The position numbers were made by a program, and so were the translations under genes. A stretch of DNA of 64,000 nt from Bolinopsis microptera (lineage: Eukaryota; Ctenophora; Tentaculata; Lobata; Bolinopsidae): assembly GCF_026151205.1 (NCBI RefSeq), contig NC_087075.1, forward strand, positions 2,950,359-3,014,358, written 5' to 3'. The stretch's first letter is position 1. The number at the start of each line of letters is the position of its first letter. The notes beneath the pieces were generated by a model. It searched no databases. It was given only the letters and a program-made list of their open reading frames with translations, and was not told the DNA's origin. This document shows, piece after piece, positions 36,895-49,200 of this stretch.

Positions 36895-37157
36895 CCCTAA
36901 ATAAGGAATCCCCTTCCCTAGATAAGGAATCCCCTTCCCTAAATAAGGAACCCCTTCCCTAAATAAGGAATCCCCTTCCCTAAATAAGGAATCCCCTTCC
37001 CTAGATAAGGAATCCCCTTCCCTAGATAAGGAATCCCCTTCCCTAGATAAGGAATCCCCTTCCCTAAATAAGGAACCCCTTCCCTAAATAAGGAATCCCC
37101 TTCCGTAGATAAGGAATCCCCTTCCCTAGATAAGGAATCCCCTTCCCTAGATAAGGT
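36895..37157. repeat. Minisatellite of ~21 bp, about 12 units
   Basis: The repeated unit is '(a/g)ataaggaatccccttccct' with occasional one-base deletions. It forms an open frame on the minus strand encoding GIPYLGK repeats (36939-37241), which I attribute to the 21 bp period rather than to a gene. Confidence 0.9.
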
Positions 37158-37159
37158 CA

Positions 37160-39360
37160 CCAACCTGAAGGTGGGGAGCATAAAATCCTTGCCGATAGTG
37201 AGATGGTCAGAGTCATGGACGGTAATTACTTCCTCGGACACTCAATGTTCTTTCCTCATTGTCAATAACCAGTCTGAAAATATTCCACAATTAGGCCATT
37301 TATTAATGTAACGAGAAAAGTGCGGGAAAAGTGTGGAAAAGGAATTAGCTGTAATAGGTGCTAATCTGTGATTGTAAGGATAATTATGTGAAGAATACTG
37401 AAACGTGAGGTTTGAAATGGACATTGAAGAGCTAGGTCAGACTCTGAATATCATTCGTGAAAATGTATGTCCTTCCAAATTCACTTGGACCTCTATTTGT
37501 GCACTCAGCCGATTGATATCAAAATGACGCAATGAAAAGCTAATACCAAAGCAGCTGATGTTTCCTGCATTTTTGCCTATCGTGGTGATTTAGTTCATAT
37601 TTTCCTGTTAAACCGTCTTACGAAAGAAACGTCATCTGTTTTGGCAGTTTAGTAAGCAATTCCGTCACCATGTTGTCTTTGATCACATCATCAGGTTTGT
37701 ATTCTAACGATGATGGGATCCTGCTTACCAAATAGCATAAATATACGATGAGAAATTTCAAACCTCCTTTGAGGCCGTCCATTATTAACCGGCCAAGTTG
37801 GCAAATAGCAGAGCGTACTACGGTAGTTTTCACGGCTGTAAATTGGCCGTATAATAAAGTACACATACCTTACATAAGAGTTAATATACCCGCAACGTTC
37901 TGTATTATTATTACCCTGAGTGACCCTGTCTGCTTACCTATTAGCCTAACTATTATCGAGCTTTTTAGCTTACGACAACAGTTTTTTCTATCCCTACCGG
38001 TGTATCAGAACAACATCAACAAAATGTACCACGTGATAGGATGGTCACGTGCAGCGCGGATCACGTGGTCTCGATTCGTAGACAGGCCTTGATTAGCGAG
38101 CAATTGTGGCAATAGCTCACCTTGCTGCCAGCAATTACACGTGCTATCGCCATGACAACACGTGATTCAACCATAAAATCACGTGACAGCAGTTGGACCA
38201 ATACCAGACCAGGGGCTCGGTCGTTAACCAATGAGATCGCCGCTCCTTCTCCGTCTAGACTCGCATTTTTTCGAAGTTAGACGTCCGATCGAACGGTTTT
38301 GGACTCCCGCAAAGCGTTTTGCTTTACGAAAAACATCTCTAGGCTCACAAACGTAGCGATATAATGTTTGTATGTGAACACAGCAGATAAAGGGCGTGAG
38401 ATAAAGCACTGTGTGGGAGGAGGCGGTGATTGCCTGCGGAGGTGCAGGATCTATTTTTAGAAACTGTTGAGTTCGTGACGTGTCCGACCCGGGCACGGGG
38501 AGTTTACCTAAACTGCTTAAACGGGTAGATAAGGTAATAGTGACGAGAGGGTGTATTGCAGTCAATTAATGGTAGGATGAAAAATAGAGTGCGGAGTGTG
38601 CAGACGTTTTCAGCGACAGCTTCAGGACTGATTGTTGCTGATGGGGGAGATTACAGCGAGGATTCGGAATCCGGATCAAATTTTATCCGGTCGAGCTATA
38701 TTCTGGACTTTTATTGGGGGCATCTTTCTTTCAGGTAAGACTCATTCCAGAAAACTTTTCGATTTTTCCAACGAGTTCTATGTTTCAACCCTCATTTGCG
38801 TCACAAATACGTCATCAAGACGTCACAAGATTACCTTAGCTTTAGCTTGCAGTTGATTTTATTTTTATATTTACTTAGTGTGAAGGATCAACCATTATTT
38901 ATTGATATTGTTGAATTATAATAATATGATAAAATTGATATAATAAAATTGATGTATTTCTAATATCCTATTGAAGTATTGAGGCACATGCTACCCCATT
39001 GCGGGTTTACTACTACAAGTCAGATCATCTAACACAATAATAAGAACACAAATATACGTCGCAATGACAACAATCACGTGACCAGCATTTTGATGTGCAC
39101 CCAAAAACAAACCCACGTGATAATGGGCGCGTGTTACCATAACAACAGTTCGCCCACGTGACCTACAACTGATAAGCATGTCACGTGACTTGTAACTGAT
39201 GAGCAGTACGTTGGGGGTGCAGGGTGTTGTATACCATTGCTTGTTTAGGACGTGGACTGATTAATTGCTTGTTTTGATCGTGCACTAGGAGGTGGGTCGG
39301 GCACGGGTAGGGCTATTCTTACTTACTTCTACTTTACCGGTTATTGAACGGGTGGAGTAC
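37160..39360. other. Gene-free stretch with dense CACGTG sites
   Basis: No supported exon; open frames at 37748-38092 and 38224-38565 lack domain features. CACGTG occurs in a cluster at about 38032, 38046, 38063, 38139, 38160 and 38184, and again at 39076, 39114, 39153 and 39181. Confidence 0.4.
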
Positions 39361-39377
39361 CTGGAGTGTTAATTGTG

Positions 39378-39440
39378 CACGTGTCAACTAATTGCGCACG
39401 TGTCAACTAATTGTGCACGTGTCTGTCAATTAGGCACGTG
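39378..39440. repeat. 19 bp tandem repeat, four CACGTG boxes
   Basis: CACGTG at 39378, 39397, 39416 and 39435, exactly 19 bp apart, in units of the form taattg(t/c)gcacgtgtcaac. The last units are partly diverged around an intact core. Confidence 0.85.
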
Positions 39441-39947
39441 TTTAAGTGCAATATTCCATGCTCTAACTGGTTCTAACAGATATAAAATCCAGTTCTGTAA
39501 TTAGTTTGACAGTGAACAGTGACTGAACTGAGGGAATATACGTTAGTTATTCAGTAAAAACTGATGACACAACGCAGCTAATAATACTACTAGATAGAGT
39601 AAGCCAATCAGTAAATGTGATGTGATGTCACCGATTGAGGGAATCATGTGAACCAGGGCCGGAAGTGCAGCCTCGCAAGCATGACCGCACTGAAGTTGGG
39701 GTGATGCGGTGCGCGTAACCTCAGGTTAGCCAACAGAGCACTTTCGCTAAACCGCACATATTGTGCTGTAAGGTGATGTTATTGGTTTCGGATTCTAACT
39801 GCTGTCAGATAAAAGGAACAGATAATTTGACTTTATACTCAAGGATAATTCTCCGGTACTAATATTTCGGGATTTCGGTTGAAAACAAACTGCAACCTAG
39901 TTTTGTAGGAAGATCAAATTTCGGGAATCCATCTATTCGTTTTGATA

Positions 39948-40203
39948 ATGATACACAAAGGGAGATGAAGCTCTAACTTCACTGACTACAGATATACAAA
40001 GGGAGATGAAGCTCTAACATCACTGACTACAGATATACAAAGGGAGATGAAGCTCTAACATTACTGACTACAGATACACAAAGGGAGATAAAGCTCTAAC
40101 ATTACTGACTACAGATACACAAAGGGAGATGAAGCTCTAACATCACTGACTACAGATATACAAAGGGAGATGAAGCTCTGGCATCACTGACTACAGATAT
40201 ACA
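39948..40203. repeat. 41 bp minisatellite, about 6 units
   Basis: The unit is gatatacaaagggagatgaa followed by gctctaacatcactgactaca; the copies differ by single substitutions. Non-coding. Confidence 0.9.
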
Positions 40204-40537
40204 AATGGATCTACATAGCTATTATAGTAGTCTAGCACTGATTCAGGTGGTATGAGTATTAGTATGAGTATGATAGAATCAGGAATACTGGTGAACGCCG
40301 ACCGGACGGTTTGACCGGTTCTTTAAATTTTCTTTAACGGTTCCTAACCAATGATTTCCTTATTATAGAATTATAACCTGTTACTTATACGTTCTAAGAA
40401 CCCTCCTTCAGATCAGAGTACTGTAACATCTCCTACTTCTCAGATCAAGGAAAGCAAGCCACACTCCTCCTCCCCCAAGCCACATTACTATACCCACCAC
40501 CACTACACTACCCCCACTACTATCCCCAATATAGCTA

Positions 40538-40870
40538 TTGTCCCCTTATAGAGCTATTCTCCCCCAATATTTCCAGAAAGTGCACTTTCTTCCTGCTGCA
40601 CACGTCCTATCACACTTGACATTGCCACTGTCACCAACACAATTACCAGAAGAACCCAAACCCACATATCATTATTATTATCTACCTCCTCACAACATCT
40701 CATACCCGGAACCGTACAGAGGGACGGTTCCGGCACGAGACGGGACGGATATAGCCCCCCTCCACTCCGGTGACAGGCCCCTCAACAACTGTGCGAACTC
40801 CCTCATCCTCATCATTGCCACACATGAAGAGAGGCTGAAAGCCAGGATCTTCCGATCTTATCAAAGTTAA
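40538..40870 (+). CDS. Possible exon of an unrecognised gene
   Basis: An open frame of 110 codons. The second half (NISYPEPYRGTVPARDG ... CANSLILIIATHEERLKARI) has amino-acid and codon character more like real protein than neighbouring frames, including a hydrophobic stretch SLILIIA followed by a charged segment. It vaguely resembles the N-terminal strand of family-31 glycosyltransferases, but the frame stops at once after it with no donor site. It may be chance, a pseudogene piece or an exon; no flanking exon was found. Confidence 0.2.
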   Translation: MSPYRAILPQYFQKVHFLPAAHVLSHLTLPLSPTQLPEEPKPTYHYYYLPPHNISYPEPYRGTVPARDGTDIAPLHSGDRPLNNCANSLILIIATHEERLKARIFRSYQS

Positions 40871-41072
40871 TTAGCCGGTGACAGCAGCATTATGCAATAT
40901 AATCGTAGGATTTCCATCTCAGAGGTCCCTTTCTACAGAGTGTTGAAGATTGTTGACAGGGAGCGGGAGAGGACCTGCACGCGTCACACTTCATATCACG
41001 GCAGAGGGATATCTTTAGAGCGCTCTGAGACGTGCTCCGCTCTATATCGGGGGAGATAGTAGAGCAAGAGCT

Positions 41073-41172
41073 GTTGATTGGCTGGCGATAAAACCAGGGG
41101 CTTGTGATTGGTTGATGATAGTGGATGCTGTCTGTGATTGGTTGTTGGTGGAATCCCAGATCTCTGATTGGC
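41073..41172. repeat. 30 bp diverged tandem array carrying ATTGG boxes
   Basis: GATTGG occurs at about 41077, 41106, 41136 and 41165, close to 30 bp apart, each in a (t)gattgg(c/t)tg context; the bases between are diverged. ATTGG is the reverse complement of the NF-Y CCAAT box. The reverse strand encodes a 10-residue repeat, a by-product of the period. Confidence 0.7.
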
Positions 41173-41424
41173 TGTTGGGGAGAAGAGACGAGGAGAGCTG
41201 GTCGGCTGAAGAAGGTGGGGTAGACTTAGTGAAGACCTCGAAATAGACACTGTTAGAAACCTTGTCAAATAGTGAGAGTTGTAGAATCAGGGGTGATAAG
41301 CAGTATAGGAGCTAGAATTAGCTGACACGCGTTCGCACTGTAATGATCTTTATCTTTAGTTCAAGCAGCCCATAGCTCCCTCACACTGCCCGGGGTACTG
41401 TAGGTGTTGAGAAATGTTCTAATC

Positions 41425-43160
41425 TCTCGGGTAGGAGAGGGAGGAGAGTGTGATTCCGAGAAAGAGTTTAGTTTACCAGTGGAATCAGTCTGTAGCTGGT
41501 AGGAGAGGGAGGAGAGTGTGATTCCGAGAAAGAGTTTAGTTTACCAGTGGAATCAGTCTGTAGCTGGTAGGAGAGGGAGGAGAGTGTGATTCCGAGAAAG
41601 AGTTTAGTTTACCAGTGGAATCAGTCTGTAGCTGGTAGGAGAGGGAGGAGAGTGTGATTCCGAGAAAGAGTTTAGTTTACCAGTGGAATCAGTCTGTAGC
41701 TGGTAGGAGAGGGAGGAGAGTGTGATTCCGAGAAAGAGTTTAGTTTACCAGTGGAATCAGTCTGTAGCTGGGAGAGTGTGATTCCGAGAAAGAGTTTAGT
41801 TTACCAGTGGAATCAGTCTGTAGCTGGTAGGAGAGGGAGGAGAGTGTGATTCCGAGAAAGAGTTTAGTTTACCAGTGGAATCAGTCTGTAGCTGGTAGGA
41901 GAGGGAGGAGAGTGTGATTCCGAGAAAGAGTTTAGTTTACCAGTGGAATCAGTCTGTAGCTGGTAGGAGAGGGAGGAGAGTGTGATTCCGAGAAAGAGTT
42001 TAGTTTACCAGTGGAATCAGTCTGTAGCTGGGAGAGTGTGATTCCGAGAAAGAGTTTAGTTTACCAGTGGAATCAGTCTGTAGCTGGTAGGAGAGGGAGG
42101 AGAGTGTGATTCCGAGAAAGAGTTTAGTTTACCAGTGGAATCAGTCTGTAGCTGGGAGAGTGTGATTCCGAGAAAGAGTTTAGTTTACCAGTGGAATCAG
42201 TCTGTAGCTGGGAGAGTGTGATTCCGAGAAAGAGTTTAGTTTACCAGTGGAATCAGTCTGTAGCTGGGAGAGTGTGATTCCGAGAAAGAGTTTAGTTTAC
42301 CAGTGGAATCAGTCTGTAGCTGGGAGAGTGTGATTCCGAGAAAGAGTTTAGTTTACCAGTGGAATCAGTCTGTAGCTGGGAGAGTGTGATTCCGAGAAAG
42401 AGTTTAGTTTACCAGTGGAATCAGTCTGTAGCTGGTAGGAGAGGGAGGAGAGTGTGATTCCGAGAAAGAGTTTAGTTTACCAGTGGAATCAGTCTGTAGC
42501 TGGTAGGAGAGGGAGGAGAGTGTGATTCCGAGAAAGAGTTTAGTTTACCAGTGGAATCAGTCTGTAGCTGGGAGAGTGTGATTCCGAGAAAGAGTTTAGT
42601 TTACCAGTGGAATCAGTCTGTAGCTGGTAGGAGAGGGAGGAGAGTGTGATTCCGAGAAAGAGTTTAGTTTACCAGTGGAATCAGTCTGTAGCTGGTAGGA
42701 GAGGGAGGAGAGTGTGATTCCGAGAAAGAGTTTAGTTTACCAGTGGAATCAGTCTGTAGCTGGTAGGAGAGGGAGGAGAGTGTGATTCCGAGAAAGAGTT
42801 TAGTTTACCAGTGGAATCAGTCTGTAGCTGGTAGGAGAGGGAGGAGAGTGTGATTCCGAGAAAGAGTTTAGTTTACCAGTGGAATCAGTCTGTAGCTGGT
42901 AGGAGAGGGAGGAGAGTGTGATTCCGAGAAAGAGTTTAGTTTACCAGTGGAATCAGTCTGTAGCTGGTAGGAGAGGGAGGAGAGTGTGATTCCGAGAAAG
43001 AGTTTAGTTTACCAGTGGAATCAGTCTGTAGCTGGTAGGAGAGGGAGGAGAGTGTGATTCCGAGAAAGAGCTTAGTTTACGAGTGGAATCAGTCTGTAGG
43101 AGAGTGTGATTCCGAGAAAGAGCTTAGTTTACCAGTGGAATCAGTCTGTAGCTGGGATTC
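41425..43160. repeat. Large minisatellite, ~27 units of 68 or 56 bp
   Basis: The core attccgagaaagag...gtttaccagtggaatcagtctgtagctg is repeated about 27 times. Long units (68 bp) carry an extra 12 bp (gtaggagaggga); short units (56 bp) lack it. Long and short forms are interspersed: mainly long at the start, a run of short ones at about 42120-42400, long again after 42420. Only the last two units show substitutions (gagcttagtttac(g)ag). No open frame spans the array. Confidence 0.95.
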
Positions 43161-43164
43161 TGAG

Positions 43165-45700
43165 AGATGAACTGTAGAATTAGTTAGTTTCTGGGTGGAA
43201 AGTCATAAGATAAGTTAGTATCTGGAAGAATCAGATTATTAAGCGATCCTCTACAGTCCAATCCTTTCTGATCCATCGGCTAACATAAAACTTGAAAAGT
43301 AGTTTAAGAGTGAACCGAGACTGGTCTTCCCGCCAATTAAAGATTATTATGAAGGTTCTTCTTACCAAAAACATGTATAATTATTATTGAACATCCTCGT
43401 CTTGTATATATTCCGTTTCTGACCTCATATCTGAATTCTAAGATGGCCAGAGTACGTGACTACGGAAACGTTTCAGCTGCCTGGCCTTTAGCCCACACAC
43501 CAATCTTAAGTGAGTTTTATGATCGGATAATCGTTTACAATCTGCCGCTGATGTTTTTGGTCATTGGTATGTATTGACATTATTATTGGCATTATTCTCA
43601 GATTTCTTGTTAAAAAGATGTGAGATATTACAGTTGCTAAACTTGTCTTGTTATGAAGTGTCTTAAGTAAAACAAGTAAAGTATCTACTAGTAATCTCCA
43701 TTTAGTAACTTGGTCAGTTCTGAAGAAGAAGGCTGTGTTGCTCACTGGTAGATAACGATAGCACAACCGGTTGTAACCGGATAGTCAGTCCTAATACTGT
43801 CAGTTCTCCCGTCCGACTTTTTAATTCACTAATCAATAATCAGGGAACACATTTTCAATTCCTGATCCTTCTAGAAAAATTGAGCAAGAGCCAAAAATGT
43901 TTAGTACCCCTTTAGTTGTGATCCTGGTACGCTTTGTAACAATAATATGATAATGGTGTTATAAGTTATTAACTGATTACAACACTTCAATTACTTTTAT
44001 TAGGGTTTAAAAGAGTAAAAGATTACAGTTCTGCAGACCTTACCCCCTACTGAGCCTTTCATTTGTTTATAAATATAAACATCTGTTTATAAACACCCTG
44101 GTTAAACTTACAAGCAAAACAATACCGCTACTTAACACTTCACTCTTAACAGTTATTACATAACCAATTGAATATTAAGTAGTGTTATAATTACCGGCCT
44201 GATCATTACCCTCAAACTCTAGTAGCTGTTGACATATTGTTGAAACAAAGGGCACTGATAAGAGAGGAGAGAGAAGGAATTACAGTTCCACTTGTCTACT
44301 TAACTGGAGACCGGAGAGAAGAAGAAGAGAAAACAGATTATAACCAGTGATAACACTGTAATAATACCAGGGTAGTTGAATTAGAAGCAGCATGTTTAGT
44401 TGGATTTAGCAGTGAGTTAAGGTAAGTGTGAGGAGAGGAGAGGAGAGGTGGAGAGAGGAGAGGTGGTGAGGGGAGGATTAGAGAGGGTTCAATGGTCACC
44501 CCGCTGGAGCTGATCTAGTGTTGTGAACAGCAAGCTGGAACTCTCAACCTATCCTCACTTTCCTGCTGATGATGCTGACTGTATTGAGGTCCGTCTCACT
44601 CTATTGTGCAGTTGGAACTCTGTAATTTGACGAGCTTTGTTCTAGAAGGTTCCAGAATGTTCTTCTGGTTGGAGGTCGGTTCTAACCTGGGTAGTCTGTA
44701 CACTGACAGTTAACAAATTAGAGCCCTCCGACCCGTCCTTCTGAACCTGACCGAGGAGTGCTAAAGTCCGAGTGTAGCTTGTCTTGTGAGCGCGGGAAGG
44801 GAAAGGGCGGGGAGGAGGAAGAGGAGGAGAAGTAGAGGTTGGAGAGGAAATATGGGGAGTTCCAGAGAAGATATGAAACATTGGGCAAACATATTAGCGA
44901 CCGGGCTTGTTCCAAAGTTGACTTGTTAGCGGCTGCAGAAGGAAAAGGGGTAGGAGGAAGAGAGAGGAAGTAGAGTCTAAAGAAGAAATATGGGGAAATT
45001 CCGGAATAACACGAAACGTCCAACAAAATTACCGAAAATAGGCCTATATATATTATATAAACGTGGATAGAGAAGAGAGGACAGTTCCTACATATCTACA
45101 GAAACAATAAGGTGTCCTCGTCTACTCGCGTGGTTCGGACGTTTTGATCGGGTTCAGTTTGGGGTTTAAGTATATATTTATAATCAAGGTAATAGGTATG
45201 AAATTGAGATAATCACCAAAACTAAGGTCAAAAACAGGGACACAAAGTCCTAAGTCAGATACAGGGAATCCTAGGGCAGTACTTGCCTGAGCGTGATCCG
45301 TGGAAGATGAAAACAGAGACGGTCTGAGAGGAAAAGAAGATATAAACTGTATAAAGCAGTGTCAACAAATTTGTTGCTCAAAATGTCGTATGGAATTATG
45401 GATACATTGGAAATTATTACTATCATGATATTTATTGGACTTGGGAAGATAAATATTAATACGACCGGGTGCTTAGGGTAATTGAAATAAATTTGATCGT
45501 TATTAGCCTAATCTTGCCCTAATTATAATGTTGTTAGCATGTTAGAAACGATCGTTGCCCGAAAGTTGAATTGCACGTACAATAAAAAATCGTTTTTTGC
45601 TCGATTCCAGTTTAAAGTTTATAACTTATATGTATCATAGTTGTTACTTGTTGCACGATTTCTTACAATATTTAATAAATTTTCATCTAAAACTAAGAGT
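43165..45700. other. Gene-free stretch
   Basis: AT-rich sequence with purine-rich patches (gagagg runs at about 44430-44480, 44800-44830 and 44950). Minus-strand frames at 44642-44881 and 44718-45026 are low-complexity Ser/Pro/Phe and related to each other by a local duplication ('atatggggagttcc' / 'atatggggaaattcc'). No gene is called. Confidence 0.4.
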
Positions 45701-46260
45701 ATTTAGAAATATCCCAGAGGGTGTCCAGTACAAGCAGTGAACCGTCAATAATGAGACATAAGTGACTACGCTGACAGACCCAGACCAACTTAATTTGTTT
45801 TACAGTAAATCTTTAGAAGTATCCTAGAGGTTGTCAATTCTCAGAATCGAAAGTAGAATGATCAGATATTACTGGCTACGCGATGATGGCTCCAGGCGAA
45901 CTCTATCTCTGAAAATATTTTCCTCTAAAACCAACAGTCTCAAGAACAAGCACAGAGGTTTCCACGTATGTTTAATGTAAAGTAATCCGACCATAACCAA
46001 CTAAAATTTCATTTTTCACAAGATCTAAATCCAGGAGTTTTTAGAACTATCCTAGAAGTATTCGAGTATCTGCATTGAAGGTGGTATAATCAGACACTAA
46101 AGACTACACTAATCAACTTGTTTCCTTTTTTCACCAGATCGAGATCTTTAGCTCTAAAGTCTTTAGAACTATCAATGAGGTTCTTGATAATGAGCATCGA
46201 AACTTAACATAATCAGACATATTAGAGACTTTGCTGATAGCCCCAGACTTCCCCCGTTGA
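45700..46260. repeat. Diverged tandem repeat, ~4-5 units of about 110-125 bp
   Basis: The phrase 'tttagaa(a/g/c)tatc' followed by '(c)agagg...' recurs at about 45708, 45811, 46040 and 46163. Each is followed 40-60 bp later by '(a)taatcagacat/ataatgagacat' and 'gacta(c).ctga..(a/g)...ccccaga'. Strongly diverged units suggest an old satellite-like array. Confidence 0.45.
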
Positions 46261-46264
46261 CAGC

Positions 46265-49200
46265 TGAATTGTAAAACTCACAAAGTTACCAATACTTGGT
46301 CTTCACCAGGTCAATACTTGGTCTGCACTGGGTCTGAGTCCAATCGGACCCTGATTATCCCAGGCCCCTTGGTGACTCTGTGTACTCTTCACAAGAGGTC
46401 TCTTTAAGAAACCCTAGGAAGGATAATAAAAGAGAAAACAGATGATTAAAATAGTCTGAAGACTCACTCACTAGTCCTCGTTTGATGAGGTTGAAGTGGT
46501 TGTGCGATAATTTAACGGCTAGATTACAAACCGATTTCTTGACATATATTTCTCGGATTATTATCCTGACTATGGGTTTGTGGGGGTCACGTTAATAATT
46601 CTGATATCTCCAACCCTGAACCCTAACAATCGGCACAGGCTCGCAGTTAAATGTGTCGGAGATATATTGGTGTACATGATATCACGTCTACCAAATCTAG
46701 CCCTCCCCTCTAAACTAACTCACACCGCATGGAATTCAAATTCTCAAATTTGTTTGCCTCTTTTTTATGGTCTCTCTGAGCAGGCTTTTAATTGCCCTAA
46801 ATTTACCCTACAATTAAGTCTGTCAAGCGAAATTAAAGGCCGGACGGGAGAAAGGAATTATGTAGAGAGAAAGCTGCACGTGTGAATGACGCGTGCGCAT
46901 GTTATAGCACGTGCAGATGTTCTCATTTAGACGGAGGAAGGATGGAACTAAACTAAAGTCAGGGTTGGGACTACCAGCTCTGCTGAGATAAGGAAGTTTG
47001 CGGAGGTTGAAATTTAAACCTGATCAAAATAACACGTGATCGCAGTATCACGTGACCTCGTGACGTCACACTGACGAGGAGGGTGAGATTTGGTATTAGT
47101 TCTCCAGCACACACTGTTTCATGAGAAGTTCAGGAGTTGTTGTGTCTGATTAACTCTGGAGTCTAAACTCTACCTGTAGAGAAACTAATGACTTACTGAC
47201 AGGGGCACTGACTGAATAATATCCAAGTAATTGATCATCTGGGGTTACTAAGTGTACAAGACGGGAGAAGGCCGAGTCAGATTAACCAAACAAATCAGAC
47301 TTAGTTCAAGGAGAATCAGGAAGTGTCGTCTGTTACAGAAAGAGCTTTGTGATTTCAGGTCCTTAAGTTTCGTATTCAAATAATGTTGATTTTTATTCTC
47401 GGCTATTCACTTTCTAGAGAAATCTCGGGTTTTTTTCTGCGTTAAACCGCTCAAGCTATCGAATTTTTATTGAATTATTACATCTGCTTTGACCTAAAGA
47501 TTAAAGTAAAATAAGGTCACCGTAATACGTCATCAGAAGTGTGACATCACTCTATTTCACGGGTGCTTCTCTACTTGGCTCCATCCAAGACAGTCTGTTT
47601 GGCTGAGCTCCTCTAAATTCCAATCCCATGATGCACTAGTTCAGGTTATCCTCGTATAAACAGCCTCAGCTGAGCTCACCCCTACTTTGTACCTACCGAC
47701 GTCCGACAGTCACAGTGCAAGACACAGTGCAAATACTTTAGAATGCCTGATTCGCACTTCAAAGGCACCTCGTAAGCATAACATTAAACCAATCATCATA
47801 ATTTGATACAATCTGTAGCAGCAGCATTTCCTACACATTACTCACACCGCCATGTTTTTCAAACTCCCCCGGTTTGCTTGCTGGACTTTCCAGCTCCCAT
47901 TAGGCCTGGTTAGTATGTACATGCTTACATAATGATCCCAGCTGGAGAATCACCAGTGGAGAGAGAAGAAGCATTAGTTTGAATTATAACGGTTCTCCAA
48001 CAACTCATGCATAGTTGCAGGAGCAGAAAACAGGAGAAAGCTTGGACAATCTCCATCATACATAATACAGGGTCCCTGGTGCACACTCTGATAGTCTTTT
48101 CAAGATTAGGCCTGTTCCTGCAGCTCTCTGCTGCTACCCCGGCTCATGACGTGTGTTAATCTCCGGCTACAACTGTGTGCAGGAGAGATAATTTAGGAGC
48201 AGAGAAAAAGCAGAACGTGACAAAGGGTTTAATGGTTCAGGAAAGCCTGATTAACCAGTCCAGCTGATCTGCTTTACAAAGAAGATGAAAGAGGAGGGTA
48301 GAGGAGAGTAGAGGAGAGTAGGCCGCCCGCTCCAGTCTTAAAACGAGGGTAAGTAGCACTTGGAGAGGGGAGGACAATAGTGGCGACGGTACAGGGTCCA
48401 GTATTGACAACCACTCCTGCCAAACTGATACATTATTCAGCTGCTACTGGACCAGTGGACCAGTGGAGAATGGCGCTTGTTTGTGCAGAGCTGGGGTTAG
48501 AAAGAATGAGGGTACGTGTTTGAGCTAAGTGGAGGATCTTGGCTTGGGGCCAAGAAAACATGCATGCTGTAATCTCACTTTCAAAAAACTGATATTTTGT
48601 TAGAATTTTCAAATTGAAGACACTTTCTGTTAATGATTCTTAAACGTATAATCTCAATCTTACTGTTTTCCTCAAACACCAGGTTATCGTAAGAACAGTA
48701 ACTACAACAGGTTTTATACAGATAGTGTCTACAGTGTGCTCCCCCGGTCACACTGCACCACTATCCTCCAAGTAAACACTCCTTCTCCTTCCTCCCCGAT
48801 ATCCCTGTCTGTTTGTTTTGTTGACACTAAAACTAACAGGTATTTTAAGAGTCTGGTGTACCCCGCTCCACCTCTCTCCCACCCCCTCCAGGATTGGTCC
48901 AGCTCACCCCCCTTTGATCAACCGATAAAATTATAATCATTATTAGCGAAACACAGACGATTGATTCTACTCTTTGCTGTCTAAAGTCGAGAAATCAAAG
49001 AGGTGAAAGGGTGTCTGGACTGAATACAATCTTGCCTGCATTAAGCCTCGGTAGGTTCAAGCTGGCTGGATGTGGAGATGTGAAATTTTTGTGTTTTCTC
49101 GGTGATACGGCCGTGTGGTTCTAAATTAAGGTGACCTTACCAGACTTTAATTCAAACCGAACCTCGGCTTATTAATTATTAAAATCATTCGTAGCAAGTT

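Noticed and set aside
36939-37241. GIPYLGK-repeat protein
   Set aside because: By-product of a 21 bp minisatellite; one-base indels between units break the frame elsewhere in the array.
37748-38092. 114-codon + strand frame
   Set aside because: No recognisable domain, overlapped by an 82-codon frame on the other strand, composition like its non-coding surroundings.
41425-43160. Resemblance of the 27-unit array to a CRISPR array
   Set aside because: There are no unique spacers: the whole unit is repeated and length variation is a 12 bp indel. The context is eukaryotic.
48736-48936. Pro/Ser-rich frame with a possible donor (aacag^gtattt) and acceptor (ccctccag)
   Set aside because: The splice signals are weak and the peptide is low-complexity with no homologous neighbour.
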